A model generated the notes under the pieces. It ran no database searches. It saw nothing but the letters and a program-made list of their open reading frames with translations, and was not told the origin of the DNA. A stretch of 45,906 bases of DNA from a virus, in the IMG/VR virus record IMGVR_UViG_3300034104_003735, positions 1 through 45,906 of that record, one strand, 5' to 3'. Shown here piece by piece: positions 12,626 through 24,100 of the stretch; position 1 is the stretch's first letter, and the number at the start of each line of letters is the position of its first letter. A program made the position numbers and the translations under genes.

Positions 12626-15054
12626 AGACACAACCAGCTATTCTTCTCGACGACCAAAAGATCGCAGTCATCTGTGACCACCGTTCCTCTTATGATGTCG
12701 CGCAGAACCGTCCATTCACTGGGCCGATGGGCGAGACGTTCCTCAACCAACTGCGTAAAGCCGACATCAACGTTGCTGCCTGCTACCTGGCCTGTTGCAA
12801 CGATAACCAGCACGAGCACGTGTCTGTCGATGACGATGGCGTCGTGACGAATATGCTGGATCTTCGTGTTGATCTTACCAACTATCAACCCAACCTCATC
12901 CTGCTCGTCGGACGTCTATCGCTTCGGCTTGCAGGAATTCACAAGACACTTGACGTCTATCGTGGTAGCCTGTTCATCTGCGATGATTCAAGCTCACCAT
13001 TCTATGGCTTCAAGTGTCTTGCTGTTTATCCGGCAAAAGAAGCTGTGCGTGATACAGAAAAATCTGTCGCGCTCCAGTTCGACCTTCGCCGCGCCAAGCG
13101 TGAGTCAAGCAGTCCTAAACTCATCCTGCCTGATCTGCGATTGTTCCCTGATCTAAACTATCAGGATCTGATGGACAAACTCAAGGCCATCCAACCTGGC
13201 ATGACGATCTCGGTTGACATCGAAGGTGGTATTCCTAATCCTGATAGCAAGAAGTATCCTCATACCAAGGGTATCACGTGTGTCGGCATCGCCACCTCGC
13301 CAACAGAAGCGTTCATCCTCAACCCATGGGACTTCTCTGAGACAAACGCTGCCGCTCTGATTCGTGAGTTCGGCCGCATCGCAGCTGACCCAAAGATCTA
13401 CAAGATTCTACAAAACAGTCTATATGACAACTTTGTGTTTTGCTGGCTGTGGAAAGTTATGCTGCGCTCTGTTGTCTGGGATACGATGCTTTCAGGCTGG
13501 GAGCTTTTCGCAGAGATGCCGAAGAGCCTTGAGTTCCAGGTTAGCATCACGACACGTTGGCCTTACTACAAAGATGAAGGTGGCTCTGGCGACAAGCTGA
13601 CCCACTATCTTTATTGCTTGAAGGATGCAGCCTACACCTACGAGATTGCTGAATCTCACAAACGTGCATTGAAAGGCCCATCGCTGGAACACTTCCGCTT
13701 CAACATGCGACTGCTTCCTGCAATCCTTTATTCTGAACTGCGTGGCATTCGTTATCGAAAGAACGATGCCGCACAGGCTCTGGCCGAAGTCAACTCTCAG
13801 CTCGCCATCATCCAAGCGCGTATCGACGCCATCGTTGGCAAGCCGCTCAACGTCAACTCACCCAAGCAATGCGTCGAGTATCTCTACAATACGCTTGGCT
13901 ACGAGAAGCAATACAAAAAGGACTACAAGAATGGTAAGGAAAGCCTGACTGCTGACGTCAATGCTCTGCTCTATCTTCTGAAGAAATACAACAGTCCTCA
14001 GATCATTCTGCAAATCCTCAAATACCGCACACTCGACTCTCTTCGTGAAACACTTGAAATCACCACTGATGAAGATGACCGCGTTCGTTGTTCTTACAAC
14101 GTGGTTGGCACTGACACTGGCCGTCTTGCTTGCCAAGGCTCTCCTACACGTTCTGGTGCTAACCTTCAAACCATCACAAAGAAGCTGCGCTATCTCTACT
14201 GCGCCGACGAAGGCTATGACTTCTTCGAGTGTGACTTGTCAGGCGCTGATGGTTGGACAGTTGCTGCAATGTGCCACCTCGCAGGAGACAGCACAATGCT
14301 CCGCGACTACGATGCCGGACTGAAGCCAGCGAAGATCATCGGACTCATGTATAACGAGTTCATGGAAGCGATGAAGCGTTCAAAATCCGCTGCTGCTAAC
14401 TTTCGTTCTGAGATCAACAAACTCAGCCGCGATGAACTTCGCGTTATGTGCGATGCCTTCTCTACCAAGGGCTGGCTTTACGACGCATGCAAGGCTACGC
14501 AGCACGGCACTAACTACGCCATGAAGCCGCCTACCATGTCGGCAAACCTTCTTCGCCAATCTTACAAGAAAGCAGGTTCACCGATTTACGTCTCTGTCAA
14601 AGATTGCGACATCTTGCAGAAGCTCTATCTCTCCCGCTATCCTGGCATCTCGGCGATGCACCGTAACATCAATGGTCTGCTTGCGTCTGTCCGAAAGCTC
14701 ACAGCTGCCTCTGGCAACACTCGTCGTTTCTTCGGCAATCCAAACGACCAAGTCACACAACGTGCTGCCTACGCGCATCTACCACAGCACAACACAACCT
14801 ATGCGACCAAGCTTGCATTGCTTCGGCTGTGGGAAGATCCTGAGAACTGGCGCGGTGGCCTACCAATCATCGAGCCGCTCCACCAGATTCACGATGCTAT
14901 CGCAGGCCAGTGGCCTGTCGAGATGCGAGACTGGGCAGTTCGACGTGTTCGCACTTACTTTGCTAACGAAATCAACATTGACGGTTACAAACTAATCATC
15001 CCATTCGAAGGCCACTGGGGCAGCGACTGGGGCAACATGCCAAACGAAATATGA
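12619..15054 (+). CDS. DNA polymerase, family A, with N-terminal uracil-glycosylase-like domain
   Basis: At 811 aa, residues ~1-160 resemble a family 4/5 UDG domain (NRPFTGPMGETFL at 30-42, LVGRLSLRLAG at 96-106, AVYPAKEAVRD at 135-145), but the catalytic-type motifs are degenerate. A 3'-5' exonuclease follows (VDIEGG with D200 and E202, LQNSLYD with D270, YCLKDA with D336), then the polymerase domain: TGRLA at 500-504, motif A CDLSGADGW with D539, motif B-like KATQHGTNYAM with K625, motif C QIHDA with H758/D759. It replicates the phage genome. Overlapping neighbours show one transcript. Confidence 0.88.
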   Translation: MLKTQPAILLDDQKIAVICDHRSSYDVAQNRPFTGPMGETFLNQLRKADINVAACYLACCNDNQHEHVSVDDDGVVTNMLDLRVDLTNYQPNLILLVGRLSLRLAGIHKTLDVYRGSLFICDDSSSPFYGFKCLAVYPAKEAVRDTEKSVALQFDLRRAKRESSSPKLILPDLRLFPDLNYQDLMDKLKAIQPGMTISVDIEGGIPNPDSKKYPHTKGITCVGIATSPTEAFILNPWDFSETNAAALIREFGRIAADPKIYKILQNSLYDNFVFCWLWKVMLRSVVWDTMLSGWELFAEMPKSLEFQVSITTRWPYYKDEGGSGDKLTHYLYCLKDAAYTYEIAESHKRALKGPSLEHFRFNMRLLPAILYSELRGIRYRKNDAAQALAEVNSQLAIIQARIDAIVGKPLNVNSPKQCVEYLYNTLGYEKQYKKDYKNGKESLTADVNALLYLLKKYNSPQIILQILKYRTLDSLRETLEITTDEDDRVRCSYNVVGTDTGRLACQGSPTRSGANLQTITKKLRYLYCADEGYDFFECDLSGADGWTVAAMCHLAGDSTMLRDYDAGLKPAKIIGLMYNEFMEAMKRSKSAAANFRSEINKLSRDELRVMCDAFSTKGWLYDACKATQHGTNYAMKPPTMSANLLRQSYKKAGSPIYVSVKDCDILQKLYLSRYPGISAMHRNINGLLASVRKLTAASGNTRRFFGNPNDQVTQRAAYAHLPQHNTTYATKLALLRLWEDPENWRGGLPIIEPLHQIHDAIAGQWPVEMRDWAVRRVRTYFANEINIDGYKLIIPFEGHWGSDWGNMPNEI

Positions 15055-15344
15055 TACAACAACTTACCGACGCTCTTATGGGATACTTTGAAGTCAAACG
15101 CAAGCCGAAACCTGTTCTCCGCAACATGCGGAAACCGCACGAACTTCTACTTGCTGAATTGATCTCCTCTGACGGGCCTGTTCCTGTTCCAGTCGATTAC
15201 GCAACCGAGGTCATCTTTGCAGACATCTGCATTGACGAATTCTGCGAAACGTTCCACCTGGAATACAAGACAGTCACCTACTCAATCAAAGGTATCAAAA
15301 TCCATCGCGCATTCTACGAATTCTCCTTCAAATCCAACGTATGA
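15051..15344 (+). CDS. Hypothetical protein, 97 aa
   Basis: A small protein with a basic N-terminal part (MGYFEVKRKPKPVLRNMRK) and a beta-rich C-terminal half (EYKTVTYSIKGIKIHRAFYEFSF). It is linked by ATGA overlaps to the polymerase and ligase genes, so it is probably a replication accessory. No family recognised. Confidence 0.55.
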   Translation: MIQQLTDALMGYFEVKRKPKPVLRNMRKPHELLLAELISSDGPVPVPVDYATEVIFADICIDEFCETFHLEYKTVTYSIKGIKIHRAFYEFSFKSNV

Positions 15345-16165
15345 AACCAATGCTCGCATTCAGGTACCAGGACAGAGGTCACAGGCTACCGGAGATTTTT
15401 CACGTTCAACCTAAGCTCAACGGCGTTCGCGCCTTGTGCCACAAAGGTAACTTCCAATCTCGCGACGAAATCCTCTGGCACGATGGCAAGCTTGAACACC
15501 TCGCTATTCACCTTCGTCACATGCCAGACAATCTCGTCTTTGACGGAGAACTCTATCTCCATGGTTGCTCACTTCAACGCATCAACTCTGCTGTCTCTGT
15601 CAAGTCCCGTCTCATCACCGACCTAACACCTCGCATTGAGTATTGGGTCTATGACGTCTTCGACCAGAAAAATCCAATGATGCCGTTCGAAGACCGCTTC
15701 GCCTACATGAAACACCTGCTTGACCCTATCTGCTCGCCGATCATCGTTTGCCCTACATTCCGTGTTCGTCGTGAAGGTGCCGAGCGTTTCTTTGCCAAGG
15801 CCAAACGCGAGAACTTTGAAGGCATCATGTATCGAGTCAGCGAATCTCCTTACGGCATCGTCGCCAACTGCACAAACAAGGAAAACCGTTGGCCTGTCCT
15901 TCTCAAACGCAAAGACTTCCTTGACGCCGAAGTCGTTGTCACTGGCGTCGAACACGGCGAAGGTAAATACACCGAGGCCATGGGCGCGCTAGTTTGTGAA
16001 TACGAAAATGGTAAGACCTTTCGCGTCGGCTCAGGCTTCTCTGACGCTGAACGTTTCCGCTACATCATCGATCCTCCAATTGGATACAAAATTCGAATCA
16101 AATACGAAATGCTCTCCGACGAGGGCACGCCACTGAAACCAACCTTTGAAGCCTTTGTTGACTAA
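15341..16165 (+). CDS. ATP-dependent DNA ligase
   Basis: At 274 aa it has the nucleotidyltransferase motif I QPKLNGVRA (Lys25 as adenylation site), FDGELYLHG (motif III-like), YWVYDVFD, FEGIMYR (motif IV), and LLKRKDFLDAEVVV (motif V). A C-terminal OB fold follows (GRxGSGFS-type FRVGSGFSDAERF). At this length it is a compact phage ligase lacking the extra N-terminal domain. It seals nicks during replication and recombination. ATGA-coupled to the preceding gene. Confidence 0.88.
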   Translation: MKPMLAFRYQDRGHRLPEIFHVQPKLNGVRALCHKGNFQSRDEILWHDGKLEHLAIHLRHMPDNLVFDGELYLHGCSLQRINSAVSVKSRLITDLTPRIEYWVYDVFDQKNPMMPFEDRFAYMKHLLDPICSPIIVCPTFRVRREGAERFFAKAKRENFEGIMYRVSESPYGIVANCTNKENRWPVLLKRKDFLDAEVVVTGVEHGEGKYTEAMGALVCEYENGKTFRVGSGFSDAERFRYIIDPPIGYKIRIKYEMLSDEGTPLKPTFEAFVD

Positions 16166-16166
16166 C

Positions 16167-16613
16167 ATGAATCAAGAAACAAAAAACCTCGCCATCAAAA
16201 CCGTCAGCATAATCAACGAGCTTGACGAAAAACTCTCTGCCGATCTGCCCACAACAGACCAGACTCGTACCGAACTCATGCGCATTCTGCGCTCTCTCGA
16301 AGCTCTCATCGACTCAAACGGTGCTCATCCTCGTGAACTCGACATCCTCGAAGAAGCACTCAACATCACGAACGGTGATCGACAAGCAGACTACGGCTCA
16401 GCGGCACAATCCTTTGGACGCATTGCCGACCTCTGGACTGTCTATCTCGGCCCACGTCTGAACCGCCACCTAACACCTATCGACGTAGCTCAGATGATGG
16501 TGCTGCTTAAAGTCTCTCGCTCTGTTACAACACCAAAGCGTGACACCTTTGTTGACCAAGCTGGCTACTCTCGTCTCGCGCATGTCCTCGCAACAAATAA
16601 TCACCCTTTCTGA
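16167..16613 (+). CDS. DUF6378-like phage protein, 148 aa
   Basis: The pattern ILEEALNITNGDRQADYGSAAQSFGRIADLW followed by HLTPIDVAQMMVLLKVSR and DTFVDQAGYSRLAHVL is typical of the DUF6378/'phage protein with NGDRxxxYG' family, proposed to resemble MazG-like all-alpha nucleotide pyrophosphohydrolases. The family function is not established. ATG 16167 was chosen, one base after the ligase stop, instead of the in-frame TTG inside the ligase gene. Confidence 0.75.
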   Translation: MNQETKNLAIKTVSIINELDEKLSADLPTTDQTRTELMRILRSLEALIDSNGAHPRELDILEEALNITNGDRQADYGSAAQSFGRIADLWTVYLGPRLNRHLTPIDVAQMMVLLKVSRSVTTPKRDTFVDQAGYSRLAHVLATNNHPF

Positions 16614-16932
16614 ACTTCGCAATCTTCCTCATGCAATCTTTATTGACGAATGCGAAGTCTCTCCTCCGCTTATTTATGAAGCACGTTACAAACTCTCAAT
16701 CCCTCTGATTGGCTACGACCGTAAAGCATACACACATGTTCTCATTCGATCTTTCAACAGTAAGAAGAAACAAAGTGTTTCAATCTACGGACTAAACGAA
16801 AAAAAGCAACTCGACTCTGACATCGAATTGCCTGGAAGTGTTGAAGGAACCATTAGCCATTTCCGAGCGTTAGAACTCGCTGGCTATGACTACGTTCTTT
16901 CAGAAGACCCGTTTATTGACGAAGTCGGTTAA
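16582..16932 (+). CDS. Hypothetical protein, 116 aa
   Basis: Begins MSSQQIITLSELRNLPHAIFIDECEVSPP, a mixed alpha/beta protein with a basic middle (RSFNSKKKQSVSIYGLNEKKQL) and an acidic end. No family recognised. Its 5' part overlaps the previous gene by 32 bases, and its TAA (16930-16932) lies inside palindrome copy 4. I chose ATG 16582, the first in-frame ATG that gives a plausible N-terminus. Confidence 0.6.
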   Translation: MSSQQIITLSELRNLPHAIFIDECEVSPPLIYEARYKLSIPLIGYDRKAYTHVLIRSFNSKKKQSVSIYGLNEKKQLDSDIELPGSVEGTISHFRALELAGYDYVLSEDPFIDEVG

Positions 16933-16948
16933 AGCTACTTTAGCAAAC
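16924..16948 (+). repeat. Dispersed palindrome, copy 4
   Basis: Left arm GTCGGTTAAAG, centre CTA, right arm CTTTAGCAAAC. It contains the stop codon of the gene before it and ends 4 bases before the ATG of the ATPase gene, so it must be part of that gene's leader. Confidence 0.78.
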
Positions 16949-16951
16949 AGC

Positions 16952-18190
16952 ATGAAAAGTTTCCTAGAAAATTACGAAGCGTTCACTTCTGGTAACGAAT
17001 GCCCTAAGGTGTATCACACCTGGGGCGGCCTTGCTGCGATCTCGAACTTGGTGTCAGGGCGAGTCTGGACAGATGGTGGTATCTACATGGTTTTTCCAAA
17101 CATGTATATCATCTTTGTCGGTGAGCCTGGAGCCAAGAAAAGCACAGCCATGCGGTTGTCGCATCGCGTGATCGCAGAGTTCAAAAAGATTGCATATGCT
17201 CCAGCGAGTATTACGAAGGAAGCATTGGTGCAAATGATGGCGAAAGAAGATTCACCTTGTAAGTTGGCTTTCCGCTATCAAGACAAGCCTGTGTTTTTCT
17301 CGCATCTTAGTATCTTTGCGAGCGAGCTTATTAACTTGATCAACGCTGGTGGCAATCCTGGTGGCATGATTGACTTCTTCACAGATGTATGGGATCGCTG
17401 CGATAGCGAGTTCCGTGAGACGACGAAGAACAAAGGTGACAACACTATCGTGCGACCATTCATCTCTATCACTGGATGCATGACAAACGACACCGTTAAG
17501 ATGCTGCAAAGCTTGAAGATTATTTCTTCAGGCATGACGCGTCGGTGCTTGTTCATCCATGGCGACTTGGCTGAGAAGCCAGTTGCATTTCCTGACGTGA
17601 CAGAAGAACAGCGAGAGGCTTTCAAGAATCTTGTTGCGCTTGGCGTCAAACTGCAGAATGTTTGCGGAGAATTCGCATGGGAGAACGAAGCCAGGCAGAA
17701 GTATGAAGAGTTTTATCATATGGTATGGCAGCAGAAACGAAAAGAGAGCAGCACGATCTTGAAGCAGTTTCTGGAAACAAAGCCAGAATACGTCATCAAG
17801 GTTGCCATGCTGCTCTGGCTTAGTGAACGATCAGACTCACTTGTCCTTACTGCTGAGAACGTGGTTAAGTCTTATAACCTTGTTACCAGTGTGGAGAAGG
17901 GTGGCGCTCTGTTGTTCGAGGGTGCTGGTCGTAACCAGCTATCTGCCATTGCTCAGGGTATCTACTCTGCTGTGCTTCGTCAACCAAAACAGATGATGCC
18001 AGTCAAGATGGTCTATCACATCTTTCAGAAAGATGCGACCATCGACGAGATCAAGAAGATCTTGGAGGACGAAGTTATCACAGAGCGACTGAGTCCAATC
18101 CTCAAACTGAAGGAACTTCCTGGCGAGTGGATTACCACTTATGAGAACTTCCAACGGATGAAGAAGGAAATTCCTACTGCCAAGCAGTAA
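16952..18190 (+). CDS. P-loop ATPase, DUF3987-like primase/helicase type
   Basis: At 412 aa a hydrophobic strand MYIIFVGEPGAKKSTAM gives Walker A (GEPGAKKST, residues 57-65). FISITGCM and FASELINLINAGG precede a sensor-like SGMTRRCLFI segment. The pattern is that of DUF3987-type ATPases, thought to act as the helicase half of phage primase-helicases. No primase domain is visible here. ATG 16952 follows palindrome copy 4 by 4 bases. The last 17 bases overlap the converging giant gene on the other strand. Confidence 0.65.
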   Translation: MKSFLENYEAFTSGNECPKVYHTWGGLAAISNLVSGRVWTDGGIYMVFPNMYIIFVGEPGAKKSTAMRLSHRVIAEFKKIAYAPASITKEALVQMMAKEDSPCKLAFRYQDKPVFFSHLSIFASELINLINAGGNPGGMIDFFTDVWDRCDSEFRETTKNKGDNTIVRPFISITGCMTNDTVKMLQSLKIISSGMTRRCLFIHGDLAEKPVAFPDVTEEQREAFKNLVALGVKLQNVCGEFAWENEARQKYEEFYHMVWQQKRKESSTILKQFLETKPEYVIKVAMLLWLSERSDSLVLTAENVVKSYNLVTSVEKGGALLFEGAGRNQLSAIAQGIYSAVLRQPKQMMPVKMVYHIFQKDATIDEIKKILEDEVITERLSPILKLKELPGEWITTYENFQRMKKEIPTAKQ

Positions 18191-21100
18191 GCTGTTCCAA
18201 CATCTTGTCACGCTGACGTGCTGCCGCAAGACGGTTGCCTGTCGGAACTTGACCCAATGAGCGCATAACTTGATTTGCAAGCTGTGCTTCCATCGCGCCA
18301 GTAGGTGCCGGAAACTGAACGCCCATAGAGCGCAAAGTATCCGATGCCTGCTGGCGATCTTGTTTTGTAACTGAACGACGAATATCTTTTGGGAATGTCT
18401 GCTTGATAGCTGACTCAGCAATTTGCCTAGCGAATTCACGCTGCGCGTTACGGATGTCGCGTTGAAGCATTCCTGCATCAAGACCTTCCGACACAAATTC
18501 TGCAAACTTCTGACGAGCCGCAACTGGATCACTCTGCAACAGCTGAGCAATCTGGTCTGCGGCTTTGTTCGTTTTAGCCAGACGTTCTTGACGCTGATTT
18601 TCCAAGATACGCTCTGCGTCACGAGTCTTAGTCACGCGTCGCGGAGTCATACCAAAAGCGTACAGCAATCCTTCATTGTCTGTCAAGCCCATCTTTGTTC
18701 CGCGCACCGTCAGTGCATCGCCATGCGTTGCAAGTTCGATGGCCTTGCGTAGACCGACAGGAGCAACAGTCTTAGACAACTCTGCATAATCTCCAGTGAC
18801 CATGCCAGAGATTCCTTTGAACGCAGAGTTCACCAAGTTTGTCGTCGGCCCAAACACACGTCCAGGATCAAAGCCGTTGAACTCGTTCATGCCAGGCAAG
18901 CCGGACAGGTTGAAGCGAGAACCGAAATCGACAGGCAAACCGACACGTTCAAGCAAGGCGTTCGTCGCACCACGCATAACCATATCCGCCATAAACCCGC
19001 CTTCTTCACCGTCAACATCCAGGGCATCACTAAGTGCATTGTAAGCACGTCCGCGAACATCAAGTCCAAGACGATCTTCGAGCAACGTCAGGAGAGGAGA
19101 AACAAACGGCATGCCCAACGCGCCAGCTAGGCCAAGTTGAACCAACGTCATCGTAGCCAATGCCTTTGCGTGCTGCCGCTTTGTTCCACGCTGCTGTTGC
19201 ATCAACGTAGCTGGATCTGCAAACGCACCTTTCAAGTGTGTCGCATACATCGACATCCAGTTCAACGCATAACGTTGCAGACTGTAAAGCACAGCGCCAA
19301 CATTACTGTTCTTGTAGAACTCTGGTGGACGACCGGCTCGGCCCGAAGTAAATGTCGTTTGAACAAGGAACCTGTCAGCTGATTCAATCGCTTGCTGATG
19401 TGTTAGGCCTTTCTCACGCGCAAGGCGATAACCAAGAATAGCCGCCATTCGTGAGTTCCAGCGAGTGAATGACCCATAAAGGTTCATTGACACATCTGCA
19501 TAAGCCTTCAATGGCGCGCCAGCAATATTCAACGTATCGCCAACTAGACTACGCTGTGCTGTCGCTCCAAGCGAAAGATTACTAGAAGCATCGTCGCCAA
19601 GATTCTCAAGGAACGCATGGCTATCCATACGGCCACGTCGAGCCAAGATCTCCAGCATCTCACGCTCTTGCAGGTTACCCCAGTTAGTCCACTCATCGCG
19701 GCCCATCGTCTTACCTGCGGCTTTCTTCGCGTAGAACGCAGCAAGCTCTTTGCCGACCTGCGCCAGCATCTTAGTTCCCTTCATCACGCTGCCAGTCTCA
19801 AAGACAAGCTCAGGCAACATCGTGGACAGACCTTGTGAAAGCTCTGCGATATGCGTCGGGATGTTGAAGCCAAGATGATAAACGGCATTCCACTTTGTAA
19901 GCTGCTTGGCAAACTCACTGTCAGGTGTCAGATAGTTCTCGAACGTCTTTTTCACCTGTTCGATCTGTGGCAGATATTCTCCGCTACGGAGTTCTGGTGA
20001 TGTCAGTTCATAGCGCATCTTGGACTGAGCCAAGCGATTAGAAAGCACTCGGCCCATCGTATTGATGTAATGCTGCCAACCGCTAACCATGTTCAAGTTC
20101 TCACGGCCCTCAGCAAGACGGCGAACAGGCAACGTAGGATTGGCCAAGTGAGCCTGACTAAGCCTTGTCAATTCGCCATTCAGATTCAAGAAGTCCACGT
20201 AACTCTGCGCGTTGCCAGCGAGAGCCGGAGGCAGAATCGTTTGCAACTTACGAACAAGTGTATTGTCCAACGTATCCAGCAAGGACGTCATACCTTCGCC
20301 GATATCCAGATCATAACGACGATCACGCTTCTTGCTTTCAAATCGGACTGCTCCGTTGTTTTTCGCATTCTCGCGCAAGGCAGCCAGCTCAGCGTCTGTC
20401 GAGTATCCATCAACGCTGACCTGCTTTCCGTTCGCATCATAACTGCGAAGCAGGAAATTGCCTGTTCGAATTTCTGGCGTATACCAAGGACGGCCATTCA
20501 GATTATTCTGCAAGCTGTTAATGCTGGTATTCAACTCAGCAACCATGGACTGAACGAACAAGCGGTTCTCTGCGTCTTTGACTGGATCGCCTGTGGACAA
20601 GTCTGTAGCCCATTCTGAGATCAGCTGCTGACGAACTGCGGGATCTTGTGTCCTTTCTGCATTCAACGCTTTGCTCACGATAGCAAGTGCGTCTTTATCC
20701 GGCACCATCTCACGAAGAGCTGTTGCAACGGCATGAACACCATCGCTGGCTTTCATACGCACGATGTTGCTATTCACAACCTGCAATGAACGCTTCTGGC
20801 CTTCTTGCCACATCTGCACGGCAGCACGTTCCTGAGCGGTCAGCGTGCTAAGACGCTGTGCCAACATAGGACTTGCGCTCGACGGATTCTGCAAAGGAAA
20901 CTCTAACCGATTCTTGTTCTGCCAACGATAGATATCACTAACGATGCGCTCCACACGACCACCATTCGCGAGCAACTTGAGCAAAGGTTTCCTGGCTGGA
21001 TCGATCTCAGTCCTGCCCGTAAGTGGATCATAACGACCAAAGATTGGCTCCATGGCCGACGACATGAAAGCTTTCTGTGCGCTCGGTGCATTCATCACCG

Positions 21101-24100
21101 CGTATGCCATACCGGAAATCCTAGGATACCTCGCAGCAAGCTGTTCAAGATAGACCATAGAGTTCGATGCAAACTCAGACATCTTCTGTCCTGTCGTCCT
21201 TGGCGTAGGTCCAACAAGATTCGGCCTAAAGTTTGATGCAAACGCATTTTCTTCTTCAATAATAGCCTTACCAAAGGCTTCGTCAACGGCTGAGATTTTT
21301 CCACTTGGCCAGTTACGCTGAGCTCGCTCAAGCGCATGTGCACTGTTCATACCTTTAACGGCATCAAATTGAGTTGTGCCATCACTAAATGTAATTTTTA
21401 CATATTGTGTAAAAGGATAATTTTGATCGCCAAAGTTTTTTGACCTTCCTTCTTTAGAGAATCCCATCAAAGAATCTGGAGTTCTCGCGTAAGAAGCTGG
21501 CCTTGCCTCCATGCCCTGCATCCTCAGAACACCGTCATCTCCAAGCACCAAATCCGATGCACGGATCATCGACATGCTTTGACTATCCGTCTCCAAAACC
21601 TGCGAACTCTCTGCCATCTTTGCATAGGCATCGTTCACAGCTTCCTTCACATTCTGATAGTAATCCGTAAGCCGACGAACGCCTTCTGTATTCAGCGCTC
21701 CAGCCTCGGTCGGCAGCTTGAACAGCGCACCTTTGACAGCACCAACGAGATCTCGGCCCCATTTAGCCAACGACCTGAACCAATCACGGACAGGTGTCGG
21801 TGACGAAGCGGCAAACAACTCCAGATCACCCTTCTTCGCAAGTTCTCCCATGGCCCACATAGCATGTGCGCTTGCCTCAAACTCTTCCACATTCTTGGGC
21901 TGCATCATTTCCTGCAACTCACGAATATTGCGCACACCTTGTGGCAACGTCTCAGCAAACTCACGCAGCACAGATGACCAGTTGCCCTGATTTTCCAGTG
22001 CCCAAGTCCTAAAGCCTTGACGTTTCTGCATGGCATCTGCCGACAGTAATCCGCTATTCGCAGCCTGCTCGATGTTATGACCAATCTCATGTGCCAGATT
22101 CAGTGTCCAGCTTGTGAGCTGCTCGTTCCTGCCACGCATAGCAAAATCACGTGCAGCACCGAGGTAAACCTTTCGTGCCAACCCGTTAATCGTGCTCATG
22201 CCCAGCAATTCCTGGCCGCCAATCAACGCATCGTTAATCAGCCTGCCAAACTGCACACCGTCAATGGGCAAAACCTCTTTCAGCCTAGCCAACAACGGCA
22301 TAGCAACGCGTTCAATCGCTTCGCCAGTCCATCCGCTACGCTCAAGCACACCACGTGTCAAACTCTCTAGCGTGAACTGCATCGACTCAAGCGGAGAACC
22401 GTCATTCAGCATGAAGCTCGTGCCTTCATTACTGATAATCCTCCAGTTCTCGCCGCTTGCCATACCAAACGGAGTCATCAACTTCAACTCGTTCTCAGTG
22501 AACTGTGCACGACGTTGCACTTCCCTGGCTTCAACCTCGCCAAAGGCACGACGATAGAACTCCAGCTTGGCAGTTTTCTCAGCCAAGCGCAGCGACATCC
22601 TAGTCTTAACCAGCTGTTGCACACGTTCAGCAAAGCCAGGCGTATCATAATAGACATTCCGCACGTTGTCACCAGACGCAAAGCCTTCAATGTTCTGAAT
22701 AGCATGTTGAAGCTCATGCAACAGCACACTCTTCACTTCATAACCTTTGTTAATCCGTGTAGCATTCAGCCAGATATGCGGCACTTCACCTTGACCGCTT
22801 TGAAAGTATCCAAGATACCTCTTCTTCGGTGCCTCACCAATGCGAACTTCCATATTCGCCAACTGAGGATAACGCTGATACAACTCACTATGTTCAAGCA
22901 GATCTTTCAACTTCATCGTTCCAGTCGGCAGCAGGCCTTCAATCCGCATTTTTGCACGGCTATCGTTGATCTCAAACCGCCATTTGCCATCTGGCCCAAG
23001 TAGCCAACCAGTCTCTTTCCAGATCTTCTGACGTTCAGACGTCGAAATCTCCGCATAGTTCTTCCTACCACGAGACATCCTCTCAGCTTTGATCAACGCC
23101 GTAACGTCACCACCGCCACGAGGCCCAGCCAGCAACGGACGGAACTCAGCCTTGCCAGCAGCAACTTGCTTGCCAATCTCTGCAATCTGAATCAACCGAT
23201 TCTGCATCGGCTTCGTCATGCCTTGAATAATAGTCCGGTCACCGCTCGTCAAGAAATCCCTGGCTTTCTGCATCACCTCAGGAGTCCAGAGCTTTTGAGC
23301 AACCTCAGGCAAACCCTTGATCTCCGTGGCCAACTGAGCCATTGCGCCATCAACCAGTTGGCTATCCACAGTTGTTGGAACTTCTTCCACCTTACCAGCA
23401 GTTTCAGTCGGCTTAAGCGGCTTAACGCCACTGGCAGCAGCAGCCTGTGCACGAACAGCTTTAAGCTCTTTGGCTGCCTGGACTTCGGCCAAGAACTCTT
23501 TAGACATCTCAGCGTTTGCTGGATCGCGAACAGCTTCGTCGATGATCTTCACGATGTTCTCGACGCTGCTGTCATTGCTAGCTTTGACGCGTTCTGCAAC
23601 GCGAGCACGCATGAGAGGAGAGTTTTTCAGAATGCCTGTGAGATCTTGAACAGTGACTTCCTTAACGAACTTCAAGGCTTCGTCAAGAACGACGTTGTTC
23701 ACAGCCTGCTCGTCAGGGTCTTTGGTGTCTTTGCCAATAACCTCATCGACGGCAGCCTTTGCTTTTGCACGTGCCTCTGCCTCGGCTTTCATTCGAGCCG
23801 CTTCTTCACGGATACGAGCAAGACGTTCTGCTGCCGTCTCGGTCGGCTTGGCGACTGGCGCAGGCTTTGGCGGCCCTTCAAGTTCAGCGGCTAGCGTCTT
23901 AGGAACAGCGACTTCGATGACGGTTTCCTGAACGTCTTTCAGCTTTGTGCGACCAGAAAGGAATGACTGAATGTCCTCTGGCGTTTTGATCGTGCCGTCT
24001 GCATGTGCCTTTTCCAGCGCAGCCAAATCACCATTGCGATCATTTGCACGAAGAGGTTCAAGAGACTTGCCAGTCTTATCGTTCAGAGCATCCAGCATAT

